64,000 bases of DNA from Pseudomonadota bacterium (GTDB lineage Bacteria > Pseudomonadota > Gammaproteobacteria > Burkholderiales > Burkholderiaceae_F): NCBI GenBank assembly GCA_021825945.1, contig JAKAFN010000008.1:1-64000 (forward strand), written 5' to 3'. Made by a program: the position numbers and the translations under genes. The notes under the pieces were generated by a model. The model worked only from the letters and a program-made list of their open reading frames with translations, was not told the DNA's origin and did not search any database. Below, one piece after another: positions 24,445-33,773 of this stretch. Each line of letters begins with the position of its first letter. Position 1 is the first letter of the stretch.

Positions 24445-25553
24445 GGTTCATCGACGAATTCCGCGACGGCACGCTCGCCCGGACGGTGGCATCGGCGATC
24501 GGGCGCGACGTGCAGCCGGGACGCGAATATCGCCTGATGGAGTTCTGCGGCGGCCATACGCACGCCATCTCGCGCTATGGACTCCTGGATCTGCTGCCGC
24601 CCGGGGTGCGCATGATCCATGGTCCGGGATGTCCGGTGTGCGTACTGCCGATCGGTCGTGTCGATCAGGCGATCCGCCTCGCTCTGGAGTACCGCGTCAT
24701 CCTCTGCACTTACGGCGACGCGTTGCGCGTGCCGGCGTCCGGCGGACTGTCCCTGCTCAAGGCCAAGGCCCAGGGTGCGGACATCCGCATGGTCTACTCG
24801 ACGATGGACGCAGTGCGCATCGCGCGCGACCACCCCGATCGCGAGGTGGTGTTCTTCGGGATCGGCTTCGAGACCACGACGCCACCGACCGCGGTGGCCG
24901 TGCGGAGTGCACAGGCGCAAGGCTTGTCGAATTTCCGCGTCCTTTGCAATCACGTGCTCACGCCGGCGGCGATGCACGCGATCCTCGCCGCACCCGGGGG
25001 CGTCCGCCTCGATGGTTTCGTCGGTCCGGCGCATGTGTCCACCATCATCGGGTCGGCACCGTATGAACCGTTTCCGCGCGACTATGGCAAACCCGTCGTG
25101 ATTGCGGGGTTCGAGCCGCTCGACGTGCTGCGGGCGATCCACATGCTGGTGCGGCAGATCAATGAAGGCCGGGCTGCGGTGGAAAACGAGTTCACGCGCG
25201 CCGTCACGCCGGAGGGCAACGTCAAGGCACAGGAACTGGTGGCGGACGTATTCGCCTTGCGTCCCGATTTCGAATGGCGGGGCCTCGGTACCGTGCCGCA
25301 GAGCGCGCTGCGTCTGGGCCCCGCATATGCCGATTTCGACGCCGAACTGCGATTCGACGTCCCGTACGCGGCTGTCGCGGACCATAAGGCGTGCGAATGC
25401 GCGGCAGTCCTGCGCGGCGAAAGGCGCCCGCAGGACTGCCGAATCTTTGGCGTCGTGTGCACACCGGAGAATCCGGTGGGGTCGTGCATGGTTTCATCGG
25501 AGGGCGCCTGCGCCGCGCATTTCACGTATGGTCGGTTTCGGGAGATGGCATGA
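24441..25553 (+). CDS. hypD: Hydrogenase iron-centre assembly protein HypD
   Basis: 370-residue Fe-S protein at the centre of Fe(CN)2CO assembly. Conserved segments are FCGGHTHAISRYG, HGPGCPVC and GFETTTPPTA. The C-terminal cluster ligands appear in HKACECAAVLRG, DCRIFGVVCTP and GSCMVSSEGACAAHF. ATG 24441 overlaps the hypC stop, and its own stop overlaps hypE. Confidence 0.96.
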   Translation: MRFIDEFRDGTLARTVASAIGRDVQPGREYRLMEFCGGHTHAISRYGLLDLLPPGVRMIHGPGCPVCVLPIGRVDQAIRLALEYRVILCTYGDALRVPASGGLSLLKAKAQGADIRMVYSTMDAVRIARDHPDREVVFFGIGFETTTPPTAVAVRSAQAQGLSNFRVLCNHVLTPAAMHAILAAPGGVRLDGFVGPAHVSTIIGSAPYEPFPRDYGKPVVIAGFEPLDVLRAIHMLVRQINEGRAAVENEFTRAVTPEGNVKAQELVADVFALRPDFEWRGLGTVPQSALRLGPAYADFDAELRFDVPYAAVADHKACECAAVLRGERRPQDCRIFGVVCTPENPVGSCMVSSEGACAAHFTYGRFREMA

Positions 25554-26611
25554 ACGCGAACGTGAAGCCCGATCCCATGCGTCCGCTGGATCTTCGCAAC
25601 GGTCGCGTCGACATGGCGCACGGGGCGGGCGGCCGGGCCATGGCGCAGCTGATTCGCGAGGTGTTCGCGCGCGTTCTCGACAACGAATTCCTCGACGGCA
25701 ACGATGGCGCGCGGCTGCCCTGGGCGCCGCCCCGGGCGGGTGCGCGCCTGGTGATGTCGACCGATTCCCACGTCGTGTCGCCGTTGTTCTTTCCGGGCGG
25801 CGACATCGGTTGCCTGGCGGTTCACGGCACGATCAACGACGTTGCCATGATGGGCGCGCAGCCGCGGTATCTCGCCGCCGGGTTCATTCTGGAAGAAGGA
25901 TTCCCGCTGGCCGATCTGGTGCGCATCGTTGCGTCCATGGCCCGTGCGGCGCGCGATGCTGGCGTGCCGGTGGTGACGGGCGACACCAAAGTCGTCGAAG
26001 CGGGCAAGGCGGATGGGGTGTTCATCACGACCACGGGGGTCGGAGAGCTGGCCGAGGGGGTCGATTGCGCCGGTGCCAATGCGCGTCCGGGCGATGTGGT
26101 GCTGCTATCGGGGTCGATCGGCGAACATGGCATGGCGATTCTGTCGCAGCGGGAAAACCTCGCATTCGATTCGCCGATCGTCTCCGATACCGCGGCGCTG
26201 CACGGCTTGGTGCAGGGTCTGCTCGCGGCCGTTCCCGAAGTGCGCGTCCTGCGCGATGCGACGCGCGGGGGCGTGGCGACGACGATCAACGAAATCGCTG
26301 CCCAGTCCGGAGTCGGATTTCACCTCGACGAGGCGGCGATCCCGGTGCAGCCCGCGGTCTCGGCTGCTTGCGAGTTCCTGGGGTTGGATCCCCTCCACAT
26401 CGCCAACGAAGGAAAACTGCTCGCCGTGTGCCCCCCCGCCAGATTCGAGGCTGCGCTGGCGGCGTTGCGCGCGCATCCGCTCGGCAAGGATGCGGCCCGC
26501 ATCGGTGTCGCGGTCGCTGACGATCGCCGTTTCGTGCAGATGACGACGCGCTTCGGCGGGCAGCGCATCGTCGACTGGTTGACGGGCGAACCGTTGCCGA
26601 GAATCTGTTGA
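25550..26611 (+). CDS. hypE: Hydrogenase carbamoyl dehydratase HypE
   Basis: 353-residue PurM-like ATPase that dehydrates the carbamoyl group on its C-terminal Cys to thiocyanate. MAHGAGGRAMAQLI, STDSHVVSPLFFPGGDIG and GDTKVVEAGKADG mark the fold. The C-terminus reads PRIC with the reactive Cys last. ATG 25550 overlaps the hypD stop. It completes the hypABFCDE set. Confidence 0.96.
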   Translation: MNANVKPDPMRPLDLRNGRVDMAHGAGGRAMAQLIREVFARVLDNEFLDGNDGARLPWAPPRAGARLVMSTDSHVVSPLFFPGGDIGCLAVHGTINDVAMMGAQPRYLAAGFILEEGFPLADLVRIVASMARAARDAGVPVVTGDTKVVEAGKADGVFITTTGVGELAEGVDCAGANARPGDVVLLSGSIGEHGMAILSQRENLAFDSPIVSDTAALHGLVQGLLAAVPEVRVLRDATRGGVATTINEIAAQSGVGFHLDEAAIPVQPAVSAACEFLGLDPLHIANEGKLLAVCPPARFEAALAALRAHPLGKDAARIGVAVADDRRFVQMTTRFGGQRIVDWLTGEPLPRIC

Positions 26612-26884
26612 GAGGATGGATGCGCGGATGGCAGGGGACTCCGACGTCGAGCTTTTGTCGCGATCCGCCGGTCCCGGCCTGTCCCGATGATTCGGTGCAA
26701 GCCATGGCAAGGGATGGCGAAAATCGGTCCGGAATTTGTCGCCGCGGATGGCTACGGATGTACCAGGGCGCAAGCGCTCCGAGAGAGTGACGGCATGTTT
26801 TTTGCTTCGAATGGTCGGTGCGTCGGATGGGGGGTATTGCGCTCCGGTCATCGGATCGACGCGAATCGAACCGAGAGAAATGCC

Positions 26885-27730
26885 ATGAATTTTCTGCTTC
26901 CGCAAGAATGGGGTGGTCTGTGTGCGCTCGTGTTCGTTCTCGGGATGCGCCACGGATTCGACGCCGACCATCTCGCCACGATCGACGGATTCACGCGCCT
27001 CCATAGCAGCAAGTCTTCCGGGATTGCCCGGTGGTGCGGGGCGTTCTTCTCCCTGGGCCATGGGTTCGTCGTACTTGCCATCGCGCTTTGTTCGAGTGCT
27101 TTGACCGCGGGTGCGGGGGTACCGCATTGGCTCGACGCCTTCGGTGCCTGGATCTCGATCGCATTCTTGATCGCCCTCGGGTTCGCCAATCTACGCGCGG
27201 TGTTTTCGGCTCCGGCTCAGGATGTGGTGGCACCGGTAGGCTTTCGCGCACGTCTGCTGGGATCGCTGGGGCGATGCGGGGGCGGATGGGGAATCGTCCT
27301 GACCGGCGCGTTGTTCGCGCTGTCGTTCGATACCGTGAGTCAAGCGCTGATCTTCACCGCGGCTGCGGAACGCTTCGGTGGTTTGGGGCGCGCCGCTGTT
27401 TTGGCGGGATGCTTCCTCGTCGGCATGCTGGTAACCGACGGGTTGAACGGGATCTGGATTGCCGTTTTACTGCGGCGCGCGGATCAAACGGCTCGGGTTC
27501 TTTCGCGCGCGATGGGATTGACCGTTGCGAGTCTGAGTCTGGCCGTTGCAGCCTATGGGGTTGCATGCCTGACCACCCCCGGCGTCGCGGCGTGGGCGCA
27601 GGACAAGGAGATGATGTGCGGAGCGATCGCGATCGCGGCCGTCGCGGGCAGTTACCTGCTCGTGCGGCGTTTTGTGCGACCGGCTCCGGTCGATCTCACG
27701 GTCGTCGCGGGGGGACGCGAAGCGCGCTGA
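26885..27730 (+). CDS. Nickel/cobalt permease, NiCoT (HoxN/NixA) family
   Basis: 281-residue membrane protein. The family signature RHGFDADHLATID (the HxxxxDH motif) is in the second helix, FFSLGHGFVV follows, and about seven to eight membrane helices are predicted. A second family motif, ALFALSFDTVSQA, is near residue 140. It lies 273 bp after hypE on the same strand, which suggests high-affinity nickel uptake for hydrogenase; cobalt cannot be excluded. The gap holds no gene that I can support and no riboswitch I recognise. Confidence 0.9.
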   Translation: MNFLLPQEWGGLCALVFVLGMRHGFDADHLATIDGFTRLHSSKSSGIARWCGAFFSLGHGFVVLAIALCSSALTAGAGVPHWLDAFGAWISIAFLIALGFANLRAVFSAPAQDVVAPVGFRARLLGSLGRCGGGWGIVLTGALFALSFDTVSQALIFTAAAERFGGLGRAAVLAGCFLVGMLVTDGLNGIWIAVLLRRADQTARVLSRAMGLTVASLSLAVAAYGVACLTTPGVAAWAQDKEMMCGAIAIAAVAGSYLLVRRFVRPAPVDLTVVAGGREAR

Positions 27731-27964
27731 TTCGCATGCGTCGATCCTGCGGTCGGACGGTCGATGGGATTTTCAGGATTCCATTCCGCCAAATGGAACG
27801 TACGAAATGTTTGCCACGGGGGGCGCTGACTCCTACGGCCGGACGCCGGGACCATTTCTGTACGCGACGGGCAGCGATACGTGGTACGAGTGCCGCTAGG
27901 CGCCGCCCGCGAATCCATCCGACCAAAGGTCGCCTCGTGCGGCCTTTTTCCAGGGAGGCATAAA
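27731..27964. other. Spacer after the nickel permease
   Basis: No complete gene. A frame ending at 27899 reads WDFQDSIPPNGTYEMFATGG near its end and looks protein-like, but it has no start signal of its own; it may be a fragment. It is followed by a terminator. Confidence 0.4.
27925..27949 (+). terminator. Rho-independent terminator
   Basis: AAAGGTCGC and GCGGCCTTT form a 9-bp stem (one G-U) with loop CTCGT, followed by a run of five T. It could end the hyp-nickel permease transcript about 195 bp upstream. Confidence 0.7.
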
Positions 27965-28192
27965 ATGACGCTCGTGGGAATTACGCCCCAGATGTCGCAA
28001 CAAGACCAGGATCGGCGCAGCCTTGCGCTGCACCGCCTTGTCGCGGAGAAGGTGCGCGGAGGCCCCGCGATAGTTGGACGCGCGGCGGAGGTCCTTGCCC
28101 GGTGGCGTGCGGATGAACAGGGAACGGTGGGAGTTTCTCGCCGGCGGAAAAGAAGCGCGCCTCCCTCGATGCCGCGCGACGGATACGAGTAA
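27965..28192 (+). CDS. Small hypothetical protein, probably truncated
   Basis: 75 residues from ATG 27965, preceded by a good GGGAGG site 6 bases away. The N-terminal part (LALHRLVAEKVRGGPAIVGRA, AEVLARWRA) looks like the start of small antitoxin-like proteins. The C-terminal 25 residues are Arg/Pro-rich and look out of frame. In another frame from 28110 the sequence NRERWEFLAGGKEA would continue it more naturally, so a frameshift is likely. Function unknown. Confidence 0.4.
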   Translation: MTLVGITPQMSQQDQDRRSLALHRLVAEKVRGGPAIVGRAAEVLARWRADEQGTVGVSRRRKRSAPPSMPRDGYE

Positions 28193-28275
28193 CACCTCAT
28201 GGCACAAAAAAAGGAATGCGAGAACAGGGCGCCATCTCTCTCCGGCGTCAACGCCGAGGTCTCTCGCGCAACCCG

Positions 28276-29100
28276 ATGAGCGTCTACGCCCCGGCTTTTG
28301 TGGAGTTTCGGCCGATCCTCTCCGACGAGGACCGCGCGTTGCTGCACGCGCTGGCTGCTCGCTATCCGCTATCGCGGCTCCAGCGCGAGGCGCGCAACTA
28401 CGAGGAAATGCGAATTGACTTCGTGCATACGTCCGCGAAGATCGAGGGGAACACGTATACCCGCGCCGAGACCGATGCGTTGCTGCGCCTCGGCGTTACC
28501 GCCGGTGGCAAACGGTATTCGGACGCGGTGATGCTGATCAACCTGCGCGATGCGTTCGAGCGCGCCATGCTGGTGGAATCCGGTGCGGCGATCGATCGCG
28601 AGTATGTCTGCGGTTTGCACGAAATCGCGATGAGGGAGCTTCTGCCGGCGAGTCAAGTCGGCGTGGTGCGGGCCGAGTCCATCGCCGTCGGCGGAACGGA
28701 GTACCGGCCGCTGGACGATCCACGCCGGCTTCGCGTCGAGTTCGATGCGATTCTGGAGACGGCGAAACAGTACGACGATCCGTTCGATCGCGCGATCTAC
28801 TTGCATTGCAATCTTGCCTACTTGCAGCCATGCCAGATTCCAATGCGCCTAACCGTGATGACTACCGGGGCGAGTGGGGAATATCACACGCTTTGGGGCG
28901 TGATCGAATTCCCTCACACGGCGCGCGGCCCCGCGGAGGTGTTGAGGCGGTGCCGCCGCATGGGCGAGCGGCCGATTCTCGGCGCAACGCGGTCGGCGGC
29001 GATTTCCGATCTTCGGCGCGTCGGCCGCAACGTGAACATGATCGATTGGGACCAAGTAAAGGAGCTCGAGGATGAGCAAGAAGTTCACGACGCTCATTGA
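28276..29100 (+). pseudogene. Fic-family gene broken at its active site
   Basis: Residues 1-185 match Fic/DOC proteins: an N-terminal Fic-N-like region with IDFVHTSAKIEGNTYTRAET (the inhibitory-type SxxxE.N segment) and INLRDAFERA, then FDRAIYLHCNLAYLQP. At this point Fic proteins continue with the catalytic HPFxxGN(G/K)R motif. Here the sequence changes abruptly (about 28830) to an unrelated 90-residue tail ending DWDQVKELEDEQEVHDAH. The AMP-transferase motif is absent, so the product cannot be an active Fic enzyme. The tail is unrecognised and may be the end of another gene joined by deletion. Confidence 0.65.
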
Positions 29101-29190
29101 TCGGATCCTGGAGAGGCAGCCCGAGTTCCTGGCCTTGCGCGCGGCAGTCGAGAAGGAGGTTCTGCACGATGAGATTTTCCGGGCTGGTGC
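29072..29190 (+). pseudogene. Truncated AbiEii-type toxin gene
   Basis: From ATG 29072 the sequence KKFTTLIDRILERQPEFLAL, then RAAVEKEVLHDEIF, is the characteristic N-terminus of AbiEii-type nucleotidyltransferase toxins (type IV toxin-antitoxin). After about 36 residues the similarity ends; the nucleotidyltransferase motif (GGT..R.Y...R.SEDLD) is absent, and integrase-like sequence follows in another frame. It overlaps the end of the Fic-derived frame, as in a toxin-antitoxin operon. The assignment rests on a short match from memory. Confidence 0.45.
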
Positions 29191-29436
29191 GGCTGCGGCG
29201 GGTCTTCGGCACGATGGAACCCTTCGACATCAAGCCGATGCACGTATACCGGTACCTGGAAGCGAGGCGCGCCAAGGTGCGCGCCAATCGGGAAGTTGCG
29301 ACCTTATCGGCAGCCCTCAATACGGCGATCAAGCTGGGGCTCATCGAGCCGCAATCCATGCCGGGGCCACGATGATCCGAAGACCGCCCGGCGTCATTAC
29401 GTTCGGGGCGTGGCGAACGTCCAGCCCGGGCGCGGA
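29190..29436 (+). pseudogene. Integrase remnant with internal deletion
   Basis: One frame reads RRVFGTMEPFDIKPMHVYRY, then ARRAKVRANREVATLSAALN and TAIKLGLIE, the core-binding domain of a phage-type tyrosine recombinase. After about 29360 another frame reads GHDDPKTARRHYVRGVANVQ, the C-terminal end with the nucleophilic Tyr. The Arg...HxxR part of the catalytic domain is missing, a deletion of roughly 130-150 codons. It ends about 70 bp from the 3' end of tRNA-Cys, a common integration target. Confidence 0.65.
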
Positions 29437-29504
29437 GTATTACCCATTGGCGAAAATATTACCCGCGGCACTAGTGAAAACGATGCGTAACGTATTGCGT
29501 CGTA

Positions 29505-29578
29505 TGGAGGCGGGGGTCGGAATCGAACCGGCGTACACGGATTTGCAGTCCGCTGCATGACCACTCTGCCACCCCGCC
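29505..29578 (-). tRNA. tRNA-Cys (anticodon GCA)
   Basis: 74 nt including encoded CCA. GGCGGGG pairs with CCCCGCC; the anticodon arm reads CGGACTGCAAATCCG; the T-arm has GGTTCGATTCC. It follows tRNA-Gly on the same strand. Confidence 0.96.
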
Positions 29579-29666
29579 ATGCACGGGCATCGTCGATCCC
29601 GAACGCAAAGGACATCCGGGAAACTCCGCCTGCAATCCGCACGCCGGGGAGGCGATGCGAACCGCG

Positions 29667-29690
29667 AAACAAAAGCCGCATTGCGGCTTT
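29667..29690 (-). terminator. Hairpin terminator downstream of tRNA-Gly
   Basis: On the minus strand AAAGCCGC and GCGGCTTT form an 8-bp stem with a 3-base loop, then a TTTTGTTT tail. It lies between tRNA-Gly and tRNA-Cys, so tRNA-Cys may need its own promoter or read-through. Confidence 0.65.
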
Positions 29691-29702
29691 CGGGAACGAA
29701 TC

Positions 29703-29778
29703 TGGAGCGGGAAACGAGTCTCGAACTCGCGACCTCAACCTTGGCAAGGTTGCGCTCTACCAACTGAGCTATTCCCGC
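29703..29778 (-). tRNA. tRNA-Gly (anticodon GCC)
   Basis: 76 nt with encoded CCA. The acceptor stem is GCGGGAA/TTCCCGC, the anticodon loop contains TTGCCAA, and the T-arm is GCGAGTTCGAGACTCG. Confidence 0.96.
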
Positions 29779-29876
29779 GAAAGGAGCGCAATTATATCGA
29801 TAAGAAGCCGGATGTCAAAATGACGACGACCGAGACGGTGCACCGGGATTCCGTGGGTCGGGCTGCCGGAACATCG

Positions 29877-31373
29877 TCATTCCGCTGCGACGTGGTGCGT
29901 GAGTTGGGCGGCGTGGCCGCTCAGTTTGCCGTGGACGCGGAGGATTTCCTCGTGGGTCATCGCCTGGTGGGGAATGCGTTGCGGTCCGAGGGAGCCGACG
30001 ACCATGCCGACGGCGCTGGCGAGCAGGCCGGCGAGCTGTCCGGGAATCAGCGGATCGTCCGGGCCGAAGAACTCCATCGCCAGCCACACCGAGAGACCGA
30101 GAAAAATCGACAGCAGCGAACCCTGGTTGGTGGCATGCTTCCAGTACACCCCGCAGAAGAGCGGAACGAAGGCGCAGACCAGCGTTACCTGGTAGGCGTC
30201 TTCGACCATCTTGAAGATGGTCAGGTGCGAAAACACGGCGTACAGCGTCACCAGGACGGTGAAACTCAAGGTGACGGTGCGCATCGCGAATAGCAACTTG
30301 CGGTCGGACCATTCCGGAAACCAGGGCTTGAGCACGTTTTCGGTGAAGGTGACCGATGGCGCGAGCAGCGTCGCCGAGGCGCAGCTCTTGATCGCCGAGA
30401 GCAGGGCGCCGAAGAACATCACCTGCGCGATGAGCGGCGCTTTGTCGAGCACGAGACGCGGCAGGATCATCTGCGGGTCGGTGTCGATCAGGCCCGAGAC
30501 CATCTTCGGTTCGATCAGCGTCGCGGAATAGGCGAGAAACATCGGGACGAAGGCGAACAGGAAGTAGAGCGCGCCGCCCGTTACCGATCCCCACACCGCG
30601 ATCGGCTCCGTCTTCGACGACTGGACGCGCTGGAACACGTCCTGCTGCGGGATCGAGCCCAGCATCATGGTGATCCACGCCGCGAAGAAACCGATGATGT
30701 CCTTGAGGTCGAGCGCCGGCCAGAACGAGAATTTCCCGGCGGCGGCGGCATGCGCCACGACCGTGCCGACCCCGCCCACCAGCCGGCTCACCGAGCCGCC
30801 GATGTACAGCATGCCCAGCACGATGATGATCATTTGCAGGAAATCGGTGATCGCCACCGCCCACATGCCGCCGAACAGGGTGTAGACGAGGATCGTCGCC
30901 GAGCCGATCCACATGCCCGCGAGCTTGCTGATGGTGCCGTGGGACACGACGTTGAAGACCAGTCCCAGGGCGTTGATCTGGGCGCCGACCCAGCCGAGGT
31001 AGGAGAGGACGATGGCGAGGGTGGTCATCACCTCGACGGTGCGTCCGAAGCGCTTCTTGTAGAAGTCGCCGATCGTCAGCAGGTTCATGCGGTAGAGCGG
31101 CGCCGCGAAGAAGAGTCCGACGAGGATGAGGCACAGTGAGGAACCGAAGGGGTCGGCGACGACGCCGTGCAGATTCTCTTTCAGGAATGTCGCCGGGATC
31201 CCCAGTACGGTTTCGGAACCGAACCAGGTCGCGAACACGGTGGCCGTCACGATGTGGAACGGCAGATGGCGGCCGGCGATGACGAAGTCCTTCGTATTGC
31301 GGACGCGGGTGGCGGCGTACAGGCCGATTCCGACCGATACGATCCAGTAGGCGATGACGAACCAGAGCAGCAT
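29877..31373 (-). CDS. Sodium:solute symporter (SSS family)
   Basis: 498-residue membrane transporter of the SSS/PutP-like family with about 13 hydrophobic segments. Characteristic parts are KDFVIAGRHLPFHIVTATVFATW at the start, FGGMWAVAITDFLQMIIIVLG and SSKTEPIAVWGSV. ATG 31373 was chosen as the first start before the first membrane helix; a longer open frame upstream runs antisense through dut. The substrate cannot be read from the sequence. No partner genes are adjacent. Confidence 0.88.
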   Translation of the reverse strand: MLLWFVIAYWIVSVGIGLYAATRVRNTKDFVIAGRHLPFHIVTATVFATWFGSETVLGIPATFLKENLHGVVADPFGSSLCLILVGLFFAAPLYRMNLLTIGDFYKKRFGRTVEVMTTLAIVLSYLGWVGAQINALGLVFNVVSHGTISKLAGMWIGSATILVYTLFGGMWAVAITDFLQMIIIVLGMLYIGGSVSRLVGGVGTVVAHAAAAGKFSFWPALDLKDIIGFFAAWITMMLGSIPQQDVFQRVQSSKTEPIAVWGSVTGGALYFLFAFVPMFLAYSATLIEPKMVSGLIDTDPQMILPRLVLDKAPLIAQVMFFGALLSAIKSCASATLLAPSVTFTENVLKPWFPEWSDRKLLFAMRTVTLSFTVLVTLYAVFSHLTIFKMVEDAYQVTLVCAFVPLFCGVYWKHATNQGSLLSIFLGLSVWLAMEFFGPDDPLIPGQLAGLLASAVGMVVGSLGPQRIPHQAMTHEEILRVHGKLSGHAAQLTHHVAAE

Positions 31374-31514
31374 TGCGCGGCATTTCCGTGGCCAGGGGCG
31401 GAAGGATTCTAGCCGGGACGGGAACGGGTGCGACAATTTGTCGCAGTGTCGGCTGCCTTCTGTGGTGGCATAGTGTCCGATCGGCTCGGTTCGTGCCGTG
31501 CAGAGGGAGTCGCC

Positions 31515-32000
31515 ATGAAATGCCTGTCGGTTGTCCGCGCCGGGATCGCCCTGGTTTTCCTGGCGTCGTTCGGGATCATCCCGGCGGGGGCATCGCCGTA
31601 TGACCCCCATGCCGATCCGCAGGCCGACATCCGGCATGCTCTCGTCGAAGCCCACTCGGAGCACAAGGATGTGCTCGTGGTTTTCGGGGCGGACTGGTGC
31701 GCGGATTGCCGGGTGCTCGATCACGCCTTGCGCGCGCCGGCTGCGGCGGAGTTGCAGAAGCGTTTCGTCGTCGTCCAGGTCGACGTCGGCGCGTTCGATC
31801 ACAACCTCGGGTTCGCGCGGCAGTATGGCATCGACCTGCGGCGGGGGATTCCGGCCGCGGCGCTGTTGAGCGGCGACGACCGGTTGGTCTATGCGACGCA
31901 GGCCGGGGAACTGGCCGATGCGCGTCGGATGGGGGTGGCGGCGATCGTCGGCTTCCTGACGCGCGCGGCCGATCGCGGCGCGGTGTCCGGTCCGCGGTAG
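31515..32000 (+). CDS. Exported thioredoxin-like protein
   Basis: 161 residues from ATG 31515 (GGGAG upstream). A signal peptide at 1-28 (ending AGAS) is followed by a thioredoxin fold with the redox motif DWCADC near 65, as in DsbD C-terminal or thioredoxin_7 domains. VVVQVDVGAFDHN and a cis-Pro segment (RGIPAAALL) are also present. Probably a periplasmic thiol reductase; partner unknown. It is isolated between the divergent symporter gene and the convergent dut. Confidence 0.8.
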   Translation: MKCLSVVRAGIALVFLASFGIIPAGASPYDPHADPQADIRHALVEAHSEHKDVLVVFGADWCADCRVLDHALRAPAAAELQKRFVVVQVDVGAFDHNLGFARQYGIDLRRGIPAAALLSGDDRLVYATQAGELADARRMGVAAIVGFLTRAADRGAVSGPR

Positions 32001-32032
32001 CCGCCCGCGCCTCGATGCGCCCGGAGCGGGCG

Positions 32033-32482
32033 TTATGCTTTCCCGGTGCTGCCGAACCCGCCTTCGCCGCGGGCACTCTCCTCGAACTCGTCGACCACCG
32101 CGAGTCGCACCTGCTGCACAGGGATGACGACGAGCTGCGCGATGCGCTCCATCGGTTCGACGCGGTACGGTTCCCCGCTGCGGTTCCAGAGCGATACCAT
32201 GATCTGGCCCTGATAGTCCGAGTCGATCAAGCCGACGAGATTCCCCAGCACGATGCCGTGGCGGTGGCCGAGTCCCGATCGCGGCAGGATCACGGCCGCG
32301 AGCCCGGGGTCGGCAAGATGGATCGCGATTCCTGCCGGTACCAACCGGCTTTCTCCGGGAGCGAGGGGAATGGCTTCGGAGATGCACGCGCGCAAGTCGA
32401 TGCCGGCGGAGCCAGGCGTCGCGTAGGCCGGTGGGGTGGCGTGCAGGCGTTCGTCGAGGATGCGGATCGCAAGGGTGCTCAT
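32033..32482 (-). CDS. dut: dUTP diphosphatase
   Basis: 149-residue trimeric dUTPase that makes dUMP and keeps uracil out of DNA. All five motifs are visible: [40 protein letters not shown] and the C-terminal EGGFGSTG. Start ATG 32482. It follows coaBC on the minus strand, a common proteobacterial pair. Confidence 0.97.
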   Translation of the reverse strand: MSTLAIRILDERLHATPPAYATPGSAGIDLRACISEAIPLAPGESRLVPAGIAIHLADPGLAAVILPRSGLGHRHGIVLGNLVGLIDSDYQGQIMVSLWNRSGEPYRVEPMERIAQLVVIPVQQVRLAVVDEFEESARGEGGFGSTGKA

Positions 32483-32495
32483 GGCCGTCTTGGTC

Positions 32496-33767
32496 TCAGG
32501 CTGCGGTCGGGGGGAGTCGTTCGGCGATCGCGGCGATGATCTGCCGCGCCAGTTCCAGCTTGGGCGCGCGAGGCAGGGTACGAACCTCGGTTTCGCCAAT
32601 GATCGCAAGTTCGCTTTCGTCGGCGCCGATGGCGTCCTGCGCGGCATTGGCGATGACCATCGCCAGACGCTTGGCCCGCATCTTGGCGCGGGCATGGTCG
32701 ATGACGTCTTCGGTTTCGGCTGCGAATCCGACGCAGAACGGCGGTTCGGCAAGCCGGGCGACTTCGGCAAGGATGTCGGGGTTGGCGACGAGCGCCAGCG
32801 TGGGCGGGGCCCCGTCGGATTTCTTGATCTTGTTCGTTGTCGCGGACTCGGGACGCCAGTCGGCGACCGCGGCGACGGCGACGAAGACGTCGGCGTCGCT
32901 CGCGGCCTCGAGCACGGCGGCGCGCATTTCTTGCGCACTCAGCACGTCGATGCACCGTACGCCGTAGGGGGCGGCGAGTCTCGTGGGGCCGCTCACCAGC
33001 GTGACCGCCGCGCCGGCCTCGCGTGCCGCGCGCGCCACCGCATAGCCCATCTTTCCCGAGGATCGGTTGGTGATGCCGCGCACCGGATCGATCGCCTCGT
33101 AGGTGGGGCCGGCGGTGACGAGGACGCGGCGGCCTTGCAGCACCTTGGACTGGAAGGCCGCGATGACTTCTTCGAGGATCGCGGTGGGTTCAAGCATCCG
33201 GCCGGCACCGGTTTCGCCGCAGGCCTGTTCACCCCATGCCGGACCGAGCAGCTGCGCCCCGTCGGCATGCAGTTGCGCGACATTGCGTTGCACCGCGGGT
33301 TGCGCCCACATTTCGACGTTCATCGCCGGGGCGAGCAGCATGGGGCATCGTTCATTCCGTCGTGCGAGGACGAGCGTGGAGAGCAGGTCGTCGCACAGGC
33401 CGTTGGCGATCTTGCCGAGGAAGTCGGCGGTTGCGGGCGCGACGACGATCGCGTCGGCATCGCGCGACAGCCCGATGTGGGCCATGCCATCGTCCACCCG
33501 GGCGCCCCAGAGATCGTCGTACACGGGGGAACCGGTAAGCGCCTGCAGACTGGCGGCGCCGACGAATTCGCGTGCGGCACGGGTCATCACCGCCTGGACG
33601 CAGGCCCCTTCGGCGCGCAGCAGACGGGCGAGTTCGCAGGCCTTGTATGCGGCGATGCCGCCGGTCACGCCGAGCAGGATGCGGCGTCCGGAAAGCAGCC
33701 CCGTCGCACGTTTCGGCGCAAGGGGAGATGGAGCGAAGGGGGGGAGCGATTCCGCCATGGTGTGCAT
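32496..33767 (-). CDS. coaBC: Bifunctional phosphopantothenoylcysteine decarboxylase/synthase CoaBC
   Basis: 423 residues catalysing two steps of coenzyme A synthesis. The N-terminal flavoprotein CoaC (about 25-205) has [24 protein letters not shown] and the [11 protein letters not shown] substrate clamp. C-terminal CoaB (about 215-420) has [30 protein letters not shown] and NKIKK. An ATG 9 bases downstream is an alternative start. It lies between lspA and dut. Confidence 0.97.
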   Translation of the reverse strand: MHTMAESLPPFAPSPLAPKRATGLLSGRRILLGVTGGIAAYKACELARLLRAEGACVQAVMTRAAREFVGAASLQALTGSPVYDDLWGARVDDGMAHIGLSRDADAIVVAPATADFLGKIANGLCDDLLSTLVLARRNERCPMLLAPAMNVEMWAQPAVQRNVAQLHADGAQLLGPAWGEQACGETGAGRMLEPTAILEEVIAAFQSKVLQGRRVLVTAGPTYEAIDPVRGITNRSSGKMGYAVARAAREAGAAVTLVSGPTRLAAPYGVRCIDVLSAQEMRAAVLEAASDADVFVAVAAVADWRPESATTNKIKKSDGAPPTLALVANPDILAEVARLAEPPFCVGFAAETEDVIDHARAKMRAKRLAMVIANAAQDAIGADESELAIIGETEVRTLPRAPKLELARQIIAAIAERLPPTAA

Positions 33768-33773
33768 TCGCGA

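Noticed and set aside
26612..26884. Possible nickel/cobalt or cobalamin riboswitch ahead of the nickel permease
   Set aside because: I could not find the conserved core or paired elements of either class; only unremarkable GC-rich sequence is seen.
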